This document shows, in pieces, positions 32,403-39,949 of a stretch of DNA of 39,949 nt. The first letter of the stretch is position 1, and each line of letters begins with the position of its first letter. The notes under the pieces were generated by a model. The model did no database searches and had not been told where the DNA came from. It was given only the letters and a program-made list of their open reading frames with translations. A program made the translations under genes and the position numbers. This stretch comes from JBFWML01 sp050251635. GTDB lineage: Bacteria > Campylobacterota > Campylobacteria > Campylobacterales > SZUA-545. The DNA lies in NCBI GenBank assembly GCA_050251635.1, contig JBFWML010000019.1, forward strand, positions 1-39,949, in the 5' to 3' direction.

Positions 32403-35400
32403 ATGTATAAACTTGCAATCAACCGGCCCATCGCAACGCTGATGTTTGTGCTGGCGCTGGTGTTTTTTGGGATTATGTCTTATAACCGGATGCCCGCAAG
32501 CCTCTTTCCCGACGTGGAGTTTCCCTTTGTGACCATCCAGACCGAACTGCCCGGGGCCGATCCGGCCAGCGTGGAATCGGGCGTGACCGACCCGATCGAA
32601 GAGGCGGTCAGCACCATTGAGGGGGTTGATCAGATCACCTCGGTGAGCGCCGAGGGGGTGAGCTTTGTTTTTGTGCAGTTTGTCCTAGAGCGCGACACCA
32701 GCGAAGCAGCCAACGACGTGCGCGACAAGGTCGGCGGCGTGATGCTTCCGGCGGGTGCCGAGCGGCCCAAGGTGAGCAAGGTGGACGTGGGCGCAACGCC
32801 CGTGGTTAACCTCTTTGTCTCCGCCAAAAACGCGCCGATCGAGGAGTTGATGCGGTTTGCCGATGAGACGCTTAAGCCCCGTTTGCAGCGGGTTTCCGGG
32901 GTGGGGAGCATCAACATTACGGGGATGCGCGACCGGGTCATTACCGTTCATGCCGATCCGCTGGCCTTGGCGCGTTACCGCATCGATCCCGCGCAGCTAA
33001 GCGCCTTGATTGGCGCCAATAACGTGCGTTTGGGCGGCGGGCGGCTGATTTCGGAGGACAAAGAACTCATCCTCAAAACTCAGGGCGACGCGGCCAGCGT
33101 TGAGGAGCTGAAAAACCTCATTATCCAGCCCGGCGTGCGGCTTAGCGATGTGGCGCGGGTGCAGATGGGGCTGGGCGAAGTGCGAAGCTTCGCGGCTTAC
33201 AAAGACCAGCCCGGCGTGATGCTGGAGATTCAAAAGGTTTCGGGCGAAAATACGCTTTCGGTGGTGGACGGCATCAAAAAAGCGATGCCGCAGCTTGAAA
33301 CGCTGGCGGGAGAGCGGTTTGAACTGACATTGCTTAATGACAGCTCGATCTTTATCCGCCAGTCGCTGAGCGAAGTGGAGTTCGACATGATCTACGGCGC
33401 GATTTTGGCCGTGGTGATCGTGTTTTTCTTTTTGCGCAACCTCACTGCTACGCTGATTGCGGCGCTTTCGCTGCCCACCTCGATTTTGGGCACCTTTTTT
33501 CTGATGAACGCCATGGGTTTTACGCTGGATAAGCTCACCCTGCTGGGCCTGACGCTGGCGATCGGCGTGCTGATCGACGATGCGATTGTGGTGATCGAAA
33601 ACATCTACAAGCAGATCGAAAAGGGCAAAGAGCGGCTGCATGCGGCCTATGACGGTGTGAAAGAGATTGTCTTTTCGGTGGTCTCGATCGCGGCGGTGCT
33701 GCTGGCGGTCTTTTTGCCCGTGGCCTTTATGCAGGGGATTGTGGGGCGGTTTTTCTTCTCCTTTGCCTTGACCGTCTCCTTTGGGGTGGTGATTTCGCTG
33801 ATTGTGGCGCTGACGCTGATTCCGGCATTAAGTTCGCGCCTGCTCAAAAGCGGCGAAAGCCGTTTTTACCACATGACCGAGCCGTTTTTTGTAGCGATTG
33901 ACCGGGCCTATCTGGCCACGCTTCGCTGGGTGATCCGCTTTAAATGGACGACGATCGGCATTGTGGCGGCTATCTCCATGACCGCCTTTAGCATTGCCGG
34001 ACAGATCGGCGGCGAGTTTATCCCCATGGAGGATAAGGGCGAGATTGATGTGTATCTCAAGAGCGAGATCGGCGTGTCGGTGGAGGAGATGACCCGCCGG
34101 GCCAAGGCGGTTCAGGACTATCTGGCGGCCAACGAATATGTGGAGTTCACCACCGTGCGCGTGGGTTACAACACCAACCGCGACGCGCACAAAGCCAACA
34201 TTTACGTCAAGCTGATTCCCCACGGAAAACGCCCCTTTCAGGGCGAATTGATGAACCGTTTTAGAAACGAACTGGGCGAGCGGTTTCCCGATCTGCTCAT
34301 TACGGTGCTGCAGGTGCCCGATATTAAGGTGGGCGACGGCGAATCGCCCTATATGCTGCTGCTGAGCGGCGATTCGCTCGAAGAGCTGGAGCAGACCGCC
34401 GAAAAGGTCAAGGCGATGCTGCGGGCCAAGGAGGGGGTGGTCGATGTGGACAGCAATTACGAATCGGGCAAACCCGAAGTGGCGCTTTACGTGCGCCGCG
34501 AAAGCGCCGCGCGGCTGGGGCTGACCCCCGAATATATCGCCAACGCGGTGTTAATGGCCTACAGCGGCGAAATTCCCGTGGGCGCCTACGAGGAGGCGGG
34601 GCGGCAGGTGGATATTGTGCTGCGCTTAGGCGACGAACACCGCCGGGATATCGGCGATCTTAAAGCGTTGCAGATTACGACCCCTTCGGGCGAAACGGTC
34701 AGCCTGGACGGGTTGGTGGAGATTGTCGAGCGCAGCGCGCCCAACGCGATCAACCGCTTTGGCCGCCAGCGACAGATTACCGTCACCGCCAGCACCGAGG
34801 GAATTCCGCTAGGCGACGCGGTGGCCTACACCCGCGAGGAGATTGCCCAGGCGTTGCCCGCAGGGGTGAGCTACCGGCTGCTGGGCGAAGCGGAAAATAT
34901 GGACGACACCGCCAACGCCTTCGGGCTGGCGATGATGCTGATGTTTGTGATTATCTTTTTGATTCTAGCCGCGCTCTTTGAGTCGCTCATTCAGCCGATC
35001 ATCATCATGATCGCGCTGCCGCTGAGTTTTGTGGGGGCGTTTTTGGCGCTCTATCTGACGGGCAGCACCTTTAATCTTTTTGTGATGATCGGCATTATGA
35101 TGCTGATGGGCTTGGTGGGCAAGAACTCGATTCTATTGCTGGATGTGGTCAACCAAACGCGGCTGGCGGGGGCCACGGTGGATGAATCGCTGCTGGCCGC
35201 GGGGGAAAAACGGCTGCGCCCGATTCTCATGACCACCTTTGCGATTATCTTCGGGATGCTGCCACTGGCGCTGGGCCTGGGAATCGGGGCCGAGGGCAAA
35301 GCGCCCATGGGTACGACGATTATCGGCGGTCTTTTAAGCTCCATGTTTTTAACCCTGCTGGCGGTTCCGGCGGTTTATAAGGTGCTGAGTCCCATCGATC

Positions 35401-35438
35401 TGTGGCTGCGCAAGTGGTACGAGCGCCAGCCCATCTAG
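32403..35438 (+). CDS. RND efflux permease, HAE (AcrB-like) type
   Basis: 1011 aa, proton-driven exporter of the inner membrane. It has the N-terminal segment NRPIATLMFVLALVFFGIMSY, two large periplasmic loops, and twelve membrane segments. TM4 reads GVLIDDAIVVIENI, with the Asp-Asp pair of the proton relay seen in hydrophobe/drug exporters rather than metal exporters. TM10 carries GLVGKNSILLLD with the conserved Lys. Loop motif FPDVEFPFVTIQTELPGADP is typical. Substrate unknown. It ends the MerR-TolC-adaptor-pump operon. Confidence 0.96.
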   Translation: MYKLAINRPIATLMFVLALVFFGIMSYNRMPASLFPDVEFPFVTIQTELPGADPASVESGVTDPIEEAVSTIEGVDQITSVSAEGVSFVFVQFVLERDTSEAANDVRDKVGGVMLPAGAERPKVSKVDVGATPVVNLFVSAKNAPIEELMRFADETLKPRLQRVSGVGSINITGMRDRVITVHADPLALARYRIDPAQLSALIGANNVRLGGGRLISEDKELILKTQGDAASVEELKNLIIQPGVRLSDVARVQMGLGEVRSFAAYKDQPGVMLEIQKVSGENTLSVVDGIKKAMPQLETLAGERFELTLLNDSSIFIRQSLSEVEFDMIYGAILAVVIVFFFLRNLTATLIAALSLPTSILGTFFLMNAMGFTLDKLTLLGLTLAIGVLIDDAIVVIENIYKQIEKGKERLHAAYDGVKEIVFSVVSIAAVLLAVFLPVAFMQGIVGRFFFSFALTVSFGVVISLIVALTLIPALSSRLLKSGESRFYHMTEPFFVAIDRAYLATLRWVIRFKWTTIGIVAAISMTAFSIAGQIGGEFIPMEDKGEIDVYLKSEIGVSVEEMTRRAKAVQDYLAANEYVEFTTVRVGYNTNRDAHKANIYVKLIPHGKRPFQGELMNRFRNELGERFPDLLITVLQVPDIKVGDGESPYMLLLSGDSLEELEQTAEKVKAMLRAKEGVVDVDSNYESGKPEVALYVRRESAARLGLTPEYIANAVLMAYSGEIPVGAYEEAGRQVDIVLRLGDEHRRDIGDLKALQITTPSGETVSLDGLVEIVERSAPNAINRFGRQRQITVTASTEGIPLGDAVAYTREEIAQALPAGVSYRLLGEAENMDDTANAFGLAMMLMFVIIFLILAALFESLIQPIIIMIALPLSFVGAFLALYLTGSTFNLFVMIGIMMLMGLVGKNSILLLDVVNQTRLAGATVDESLLAAGEKRLRPILMTTFAIIFGMLPLALGLGIGAEGKAPMGTTIIGGLLSSMFLTLLAVPAVYKVLSPIDLWLRKWYERQPI

Positions 35439-35503
35439 GGCCTGTGCTAAAATGGCGCATGGTTGAAAACAAAAGCGTTTTTTTTCAGAATATTTTAAGT
35501 GCC

Positions 35504-35540
35504 GTGACACTATTATTTCGCCTCACGAAACAAGTGTCAC
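35504..35540 (+). repeat. Nested hairpin just before tRNA-Leu
   Basis: GTGACACT (35504-35511) and AGTGTCAC (35533-35540) are perfectly complementary. Inside them TTTCG (35516-35520) and CGAAA (35526-35530) pair around CCTCA. The element ends three bases before the first base of tRNA-Leu. It could be a 5' leader structure read by processing enzymes, a terminator of the RND operon, or an operator. Confidence 0.5.
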
Positions 35541-35543
35541 TGC

Positions 35544-35628
35544 GCCGAGGTGGTGAAACTGGTAGACGCGCCGGATTCAAAATCCGGTACCTTCGGGTGT
35601 GGGGGTTCGATTCCCCCCCTCGGCACCA
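35544..35628 (+). tRNA. tRNA-Leu (CAA)
   Basis: An 85-base cloverleaf including CCA: acceptor GCCGAGG/CCTCGGC, D-arm, anticodon stem CCGGA/TCCGG with loop TTCAAAA (anticodon CAA), a long variable arm (TACCTTCGGGT region) as expected for a class II tRNA, T-arm GGGGG-TTCGATT-CCCCC, discriminator A and an encoded CCA. Confidence 0.96.
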
Positions 35629-35642
35629 CCCTCTTTCTGTAT

Positions 35643-35717
35643 GCGGGAATAGCTCAGGGGTAGAGCACAACCTTGCCAAGGTTGGGGTCGCGAGTTCGAA
35701 TCTCGTTTCCCGCTCCA
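35643..35717 (+). tRNA. tRNA-Gly (GCC)
   Basis: A 75-base cloverleaf including CCA: acceptor GCGGGAA/TTCCCGC, D-arm GCTC/GAGC, anticodon stem AACCT/AGGTT with loop TGCCA (anticodon GCC), T-arm GCGAG-TTCGAAT-CTCGT and discriminator T. It follows tRNA-Leu by 14 bases. Its final A is the first base of the likely flgA start codon. Confidence 0.96.
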
Positions 35718-36589
35718 TTTTTTTAATCCTTCTTTTTTGCCTTCCGCTCCTTTCGCAGACACATCTGCTTGAAAGCGACTATTTTTTAAAAACCGATGAA
35801 ATTCGCGCGTCCGATCTGATTGCAATCGCGCCACAGCACGATTTTACGCTTGACCGCTTCGGCAGCCGCAGCGCCGTGCAGTTTCCCCTGAGCCGCCTTA
35901 AGCGGCTTTTTGAGGAGCAGGGTATCGCGGTGGAGAGCGCGGCGGCGATTGTCACCGTTTACCGGGTGGGCGACCTGGATTTGCAGGCGCTCAAAACGGT
36001 GCTTAGGGAACAGTTTTTGGCCCACTACCCTCAAATGCACATTGCCGAAATAACCGTGCGGCCCCAGTCGTTTATTGACGTTGCGGGGCTGGAGCTGATC
36101 GAGGTGGTGGTGGCCGAAAACAGTCTGCGGCGCAATCAGGGCACCTTTCAGGCGTGGTACGGCCAAAACGGGCAGGGGCTTAAGCGGCTCTTTTTCGCCT
36201 ATGAGGTGGCCGCGAGTTTGCAGGCGTTTGCCGCAACGCGGCAGATCAACGGCGGCGGCATCGTGGGCGCGGACAACGTGCGCGAAACGATTATCGCCTT
36301 TGAAACCCTTTCCGATCGGCCCTTGGCGGCCGATAAACTGGGCCGCGTGGCGGCCAAGGGGCGTATTGCGGCGGGGGATGTGATTTTTCAAAACCGCGTG
36401 GCTTTGGTGCCCGATGTGCGCAAAAACGGGCGCATCCGCGTAGAATTGATCGAAAGCGGTATCCGGCTGACCTTTTTGGCCACGGCGCAAAGGGACGCTC
36501 AGATCGGCGAGAGCGTCGAAGTCAAAGACGATGCGGGCCGCAGCTTTACGGTGCGGGTAATTTCCAAAGAGTTAGCGAGGGTTGAATGA
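35717..36589 (+). CDS. flgA: Flagellar P-ring assembly chaperone FlgA, start codon non-canonical
   Basis: FlgA is a periplasmic chaperone for P-ring (FlgI) assembly. The mature part (SDYFLKTDEIRASDLI..., then a SAF-like C-terminal domain AADKLGRVAAKGRIAAGDVIFQNRVALVPDVRKNGRIRVELIESGIRLTFLATA) fits the family. The preceding FLILLFCLPLLSQ is a signal peptide. No ATG, GTG or TTG in frame lies between tRNA-Gly and this peptide. The best candidate is ATT at 35717, shared with the last base of the tRNA CCA; ATC at 35726 is another. Placement of the start is uncertain. The stop overlaps ubiX (ATGA). In H. pylori flgA and ubiX are also neighbours (HP1477, HP1476). Confidence 0.85.
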   Translation: MFLILLFCLPLLSQTHLLESDYFLKTDEIRASDLIAIAPQHDFTLDRFGSRSAVQFPLSRLKRLFEEQGIAVESAAAIVTVYRVGDLDLQALKTVLREQFLAHYPQMHIAEITVRPQSFIDVAGLELIEVVVAENSLRRNQGTFQAWYGQNGQGLKRLFFAYEVAASLQAFAATRQINGGGIVGADNVRETIIAFETLSDRPLAADKLGRVAAKGRIAAGDVIFQNRVALVPDVRKNGRIRVELIESGIRLTFLATAQRDAQIGESVEVKDDAGRSFTVRVISKELARVE

Positions 36590-37110
36590 AAATTTTATTT
36601 GCCGTTACCGGAGCCAGCGGCGCGGGGCTGGGGCTGAAGGCCTACGATCGGCTGCCGGGCGGGCACGAAAAACATCTGGTTGTGAGCGATCACGCCCGCG
36701 TGGTACTCCAAAAGGAAGAGGGCAGGGTTTACGGCAACGCCGACATCTCCGCCCCGCCCGCGAGCGGCTCCTTTGGCATGGAGGCGATGCTCATTGCGCC
36801 CTGTAGCATGAACACGCTGGCCAAAATTGCCTGCGGTATTTCCGATAACCTAATCACCCGCGCGGCGGCGGTGATGATCAAAGAAAAACGCACGCTGGTC
36901 ATTGCGCCCCGCGAGCTGCCCTTTGATGCGATCGCGCTGGAAAATATGCTTAAGCTGGCGCGTCTGGGGGTGACGATCGCGCCGCCGGTGATGGCCTATT
37001 ACGGCGGTCAGGATTCGCTGGAAAAAATGGAAAACTTTGTCATTGGCAAGTGGTTTGACCTGCTGGGGGTGCAAAACGATCTTTACACGCGCTGGGGAAG
37101 TACGCGGTAG
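36586..37110 (+). CDS. ubiX: Flavin prenyltransferase UbiX
   Basis: UbiX attaches a prenyl group to FMN to make the prenylated flavin used by UbiD-type decarboxylases, here likely for ubiquinone or menaquinone synthesis. The 174 aa show the FMN-binding VTGASGAGLGLKAY, CSMNTLAKIACGISDNLITRAAAVMIKE and the IAPRELPF motif. It is a little shorter than usual (about 185-190). GAGGG lies before the ATG. The 3' end overlaps the convergent gene at 37083 by 28 bases. Confidence 0.95.
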   Translation: MKILFAVTGASGAGLGLKAYDRLPGGHEKHLVVSDHARVVLQKEEGRVYGNADISAPPASGSFGMEAMLIAPCSMNTLAKIACGISDNLITRAAAVMIKEKRTLVIAPRELPFDAIALENMLKLARLGVTIAPPVMAYYGGQDSLEKMENFVIGKWFDLLGVQNDLYTRWGSTR

Positions 37111-37766
37111 CCGACATCCTTGAGGGTTTCGATCTCGGCCTTGGGCAGTTTGCGCCGCAGTTTAAAAACCAAATTACGCACGTTGGAGGTGGTGGCCGGC
37201 TCGTCGGGCCAGCAGGTGTGCAAAATCCGCTCCTGCGCGACGACTCTGGCGGGGTGTTCAAAGAGCAGCGCGGCCAGTTGCCGCTCCATTTTGCTTAGCG
37301 CGACGGGTTCGTCACCGTCGTAAAGCAGTCCGCTTTGACGGCACAGGCGGTAGGGGCAGGCGGGGGTTTCGGCGCGGCCGGGTTCGCGCGCGCTTTTTTG
37401 AAAGGCCAGCGTGACGGCGGCGATCAGCTCCGCTTCGGTGACGGGTTTAACCAGATAGGCGCTGGGCTTTTGATCGATCGCGCTAAAAAGCGTGTCGTCG
37501 TCTTTGTAGGCGGTGAGAAAAATGAGCGGCGCGGCGGAGATTTTGCCAATCTGCGCGGCGGTCTGGATGCCGTCGATCGGCCCTTTGATTTCAATATCCA
37601 TCAGCACCAAATCGGCCCCTGTGTCGCGCATCAGTTCGATCGCGCCGGGGCCGTTATCGACGGTGAAGGTTTCATAGCCCCGATCGGCAAGGATTTCGCA
37701 CAAAAAGGCCGCCACCAGCCCTTCGTCCTCCACTACTAAAATCCGTTTGTTTTGAGCTGTTTTCAT
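37083..37766 (-). CDS. Response regulator, receiver plus winged-helix DNA-binding domain
   Basis: 227 aa. The receiver (VVEDEGLVA, LVLMDIEIKGPIDG with D57, LTAY, VKP with K107) is intact and resembles those paired with HisKA_2 kinases. The C-terminal OmpR-type winged helix (ALSKMERQLAALLFEHPARVVAQERILHTCW...NVRNLVFKLRRKL...DVGYRVLP) binds DNA. The ATG follows the kinase stop directly (TAAATG), so the two form one operon and a probable two-component pair. Confidence 0.94.
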   Translation of the reverse strand: MKTAQNKRILVVEDEGLVAAFLCEILADRGYETFTVDNGPGAIELMRDTGADLVLMDIEIKGPIDGIQTAAQIGKISAAPLIFLTAYKDDDTLFSAIDQKPSAYLVKPVTEAELIAAVTLAFQKSAREPGRAETPACPYRLCRQSGLLYDGDEPVALSKMERQLAALLFEHPARVVAQERILHTCWPDEPATTSNVRNLVFKLRRKLPKAEIETLKDVGYRVLPQRV

Positions 37767-39608
37767 TTAGGTTCCGGCCTTTGCAAAGGTCAGCTCGACG
37801 GCCCCGCCGCCCTGTTGCGGCAGTATACGGAAAGTTCCCCCCATTTGACGGCTGAGCGCGGTGATCATGCGCATTCCCAGCGTCTTGGCGCTTTGGGGGT
37901 CAAACCCCGCAGGCCAGCCCGGCCCGCTGTCGCGGTAGAGCAGAATGCAGCGATCGTCCTCTTCGCGGTATTCAACGCCGATGGAGCCGCCGATTTTTTC
38001 GAAGGCGTATTTTAACGAATTGGTCAAAAGTTCATTGAGAATCAGTCCCACCAAAACCGCCTGCTCCAGCTCCAGATAGAGCGGTTCGCCCCGGACGCTG
38101 AGCTCGATTCTTCGCTCCTCTTCGAGCAGTATCAGCTGCGCGGCGATGGCGCGGATGTAGCCGCCCAGCTCCAAGTGGCCCACCCGATCGCCCTGATAGA
38201 GCCGTTCGTGCACCAGTGCAATGGCCTTGATGCGCCCCTCCATTTCGCGCAGCGTCTCTTTGGCTTCGCTCGAATCCACCCGCCGCATTTTTAGCCCGAT
38301 CAGCCCGATAATCAGCTGCAGATTGTTTTTGACGCGGTGAAACACCTCCTTTAAGAGCAGCTCCTTCTCCCGCAGCGAATCGGCCAGCGCGCGGGTGCGG
38401 GCTTCAACCTTGACCTCCAGCTGGGTTTTGTACTCTTCGAGGCTTTGGCGCTGGATGTCGATGGTTTCAAAGGCCCGCGCGTATTTTTGCGCCAGCACAA
38501 ACGACCAGCTCAGCACAAAGACAAAAAAGCCAAAGGGGATCAGATCGGCCTTGAGGGCGATAAGGCTGTGGAAATAGAGCACATCCACAAAGATCGTCGC
38601 GGCAAAGAGCGCAAAACCCGTCAGCGCCACCGCCGCGCCCTGCTGGCGTTGCAGGGCCGAACGCACCAGAATGTAGAGCGTATAGCACACAAAGGCCAGC
38701 AGCACCCACTCAAACCAGATGCGCGAACCCGTCACCCACAAAGGCGGCATCAGCAGCGCCCAGAGCACAAAGGCGGTGCTGACGGCCCCAAAGGCGCGAA
38801 TGACCAGGCGGTGGCTGTTGGCGGGGTAGAGCACCCCGATAAAGGCGATAAACAGCGGCAGCGTTACATAACCGCTGACATATTCCAGCCGCAAAAGCGC
38901 CGTCCAGGGGATCTCCGGCCACGCCGAGAGCAGCAGCTTTTGCCCCGTGGTGGCCATGCGCAGCGACAGCGACGCGGCAAAAAGCGCAAACAAAAGCGCC
39001 GCCTTATCCCGCCGCCGCAACACAAACAGGCCAAAATGGTACAGCGCCATCATTCCAAAGGCCCCCAGCAGAAAGAGGTCTTTGCCAAACAGCGTCAGTT
39101 CGTAGCGGGTGACGCCCGCTTCGGGCAGGAGCCGCACGGGCACGTTCAGGCCCCCGGCGCGGTGGGCGAAGTTGGCGGCGTGAATCGTCAGCCGCACCCT
39201 TTGATTCGCGTCAAACAGCACGGGGTAGGGGTGGTAGGCGTGTTCGGTTGTCTGCGCATCTGTGCCCGCCGCGCCCACGCTTTTTACCAGCCGATCGTCC
39301 GCATAAAGCCGGTAGGCCGCCGCCGCGCTGGCGATCTTGATAGCGTAGCGCCCCGCTTCGGGCAGCGTCAACTCCAAACGGTAGGTGCCAAACCCCCGGT
39401 CGGCCAGACCCTGCATCCCCCATTCGCGCGGCACCCAAACGCTCTGGCAATCCACCGCCTCTTGGGCGGGGTCTAAAAACCGATCGGGGCAAAAAAGCCA
39501 CTCCCCATGCAACCAAACCCCGTCATGCGGCAGAGCGTGCACCGTCATCTGCCCCGGCACGGCCCAGAGTGTTAGCGATAAAAGCGCGGATAAAAAGAGG
39601 GTTTTCAT
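37767..39608 (-). CDS. Membrane sensor histidine kinase, 7TM-DISM type with HisKA_2
   Basis: 613 aa. After a signal peptide (to about 20) comes a periplasmic jelly-roll domain (about 30-165, WVPREWGMQG...FGTYRLELTLP) of the 7TMR-DISMED2 type, which often binds carbohydrates or similar ligands. Seven membrane segments (about 172-375), a coiled coil (380-420), then a HisKA_2 core with H424 (KEVFHRVKNNLQLIIGLIGL) and a GHKL ATPase (NELLTNSLKYAF, YRDSGPGWPAG, TLGMRMI). The signal is unknown. The start is set by the signal peptide; no good ribosome site is seen. Partner of the regulator at 37083. Confidence 0.93.
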   Translation of the reverse strand: MKTLFLSALLSLTLWAVPGQMTVHALPHDGVWLHGEWLFCPDRFLDPAQEAVDCQSVWVPREWGMQGLADRGFGTYRLELTLPEAGRYAIKIASAAAAYRLYADDRLVKSVGAAGTDAQTTEHAYHPYPVLFDANQRVRLTIHAANFAHRAGGLNVPVRLLPEAGVTRYELTLFGKDLFLLGAFGMMALYHFGLFVLRRRDKAALLFALFAASLSLRMATTGQKLLLSAWPEIPWTALLRLEYVSGYVTLPLFIAFIGVLYPANSHRLVIRAFGAVSTAFVLWALLMPPLWVTGSRIWFEWVLLAFVCYTLYILVRSALQRQQGAAVALTGFALFAATIFVDVLYFHSLIALKADLIPFGFFVFVLSWSFVLAQKYARAFETIDIQRQSLEEYKTQLEVKVEARTRALADSLREKELLLKEVFHRVKNNLQLIIGLIGLKMRRVDSSEAKETLREMEGRIKAIALVHERLYQGDRVGHLELGGYIRAIAAQLILLEEERRIELSVRGEPLYLELEQAVLVGLILNELLTNSLKYAFEKIGGSIGVEYREEDDRCILLYRDSGPGWPAGFDPQSAKTLGMRMITALSRQMGGTFRILPQQGGGAVELTFAKAGT

Positions 39609-39936
39609 GGCGAGAGAATACCCAATGGGTGCAAAGCATGGATTAAAAATATTTCCATTCGTAATCGGCTGTCTATTTGACCGAGAATGCAGGATTTATA
39701 ACAGGTATAAAAAGTAGCCTGTCCCCATTTCCCATTTCCCTCCACCATTCCCACCATTTCCCTTTTGATCGGTCTCCTGTGATTTGTTATACACTGATCG
39801 CCCACATACGAAATATATGCCAAGCGATATATGACAAAGCACCAAAAAGCAAAGAAATACTTTGTGTATTACCATAAAATTTCATCTTCTGAAGTTGCTT
39901 TTTAGTAGTTTCAGATAAACGTGATCTGAATTCCAT
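39609..39936. other. 328-base AT-richer contig end without a supported gene
   Basis: Upstream of the 7TM-DISM kinase. It must hold that gene's promoter, but no clear -35/-10 was found on the minus strand. The stretch AGTAGCCTGTCCCCATTTCC near 39714-39734, followed by a run of CCATTTCCC-like repeats, resembles sequence often seen beside REP-associated Y1 transposases (from memory). Short open frames here have no ribosome site or family features. The base composition is visibly lower in G+C than the rest of the window. Confidence 0.5.
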
Positions 39937-39949
39937 AGATCGGAAGAGC
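39937..39949 (+). other. Illumina adapter sequence at the contig end
   Basis: The last 13 bases, AGATCGGAAGAGC, are exactly the start of the standard Illumina TruSeq adapter. They are library sequence, not genome, and mark the end of the assembled contig. The bases just before may also be low-quality. Confidence 0.93.

Noticed and set aside
29778..35438. Heavy-metal (CusA/CzcA) efflux operon because a MerR gene leads it
   Set aside because: The pump has the DD pair and HAE-type loop motifs, and the regulator lacks metal-binding Cys.
35402..35716. In-frame ATG at 35402 as the start of flgA
   Set aside because: It would translate through the end of the RND gene and two tRNAs; the signal peptide starts only after tRNA-Gly.

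Overview
This window looks like one assembled contig from a flagellated, chemotactic member of the Campylobacterota (Epsilonproteobacteria) that is unusually GC-rich for that phylum (by eye well above 50% G+C, not computed). Pointers to the phylum are: flgL directly followed by ftsK (as in Campylobacter jejuni), flgA directly followed by ubiX (as in Helicobacter pylori), a very long FlgL, a sigma-54 promoter of the form GGAA-N6-TTGCTT before flgL, and soluble PAS histidine kinases with the AHQWRQPL H-box common in this phylum. The genus cannot be fixed from the sequence; GC-rich lineages such as Nitratifractor or Hydrogenimonas relatives are possible. The contig starts inside a 5S rRNA gene and its last 13 bases are Illumina adapter.

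Layout: (1) 1-320, the 3' part of a 5S rRNA and a CAU-anticodon tRNA. (2) 368-6819, a minus-strand chemosensory operon cheY-cheW-STAS-cheA-cheR-pseudokinase-cheD-cheB. Its CheA has no C-terminal receiver, and the kinase-like gene has Asn where the phospho-accepting His should be. (3) 6941-12066, plus strand: a receiver-PAS-kinase with an Aer-like PAS, then two response regulators that share an unrecognised C-terminal domain, then a J-domain protein. (4) 12067-20988, minus strand: argG, hisD, ftsK, flgL and a DUF21/CBS membrane protein. (5) 21217-28144, plus strand: a four-PAS histidine kinase, a receiver-PAS-kinase, a third regulator with the same C-terminal domain, and an HD-GYP regulator. 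(6) 28119-29389, minus strand: a two-gene pair resembling a two-component system with key residues lost in the regulator and probably in the kinase-like partner. (7) 29778-35438, a MerR-type regulator followed by a TolC/MFP/RND efflux operon. (8) 35544-37110, tRNA-Leu(CAA), tRNA-Gly(GCC), flgA and ubiX. (9) 37083-39608, minus strand: a 7TM-DISM histidine kinase and its winged-helix regulator. (10) 39609-39949, a poorly coding end with adapter.

The dominant theme is signal transduction to motility: a chemosensory operon, four recognisable histidine kinases, two degenerate kinase-like proteins and several response regulators in 40 kb. The most promising candidate for something undescribed is the roughly 165-residue C-terminal domain shared by the regulators at 8458-9819, 9746-11170 and 25611-27062. 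It starts with LRxSHVxK, ends with DIHYLDSSL(L/F)SSC and an acidic tail, and follows different middle domains, so it behaves like a mobile output or phosphotransfer module. The non-canonical start of flgA at the tRNA-Gly CCA end, the degenerate kinase/regulator pairs and the excess of the octamer GCGATCGC are further points of interest.
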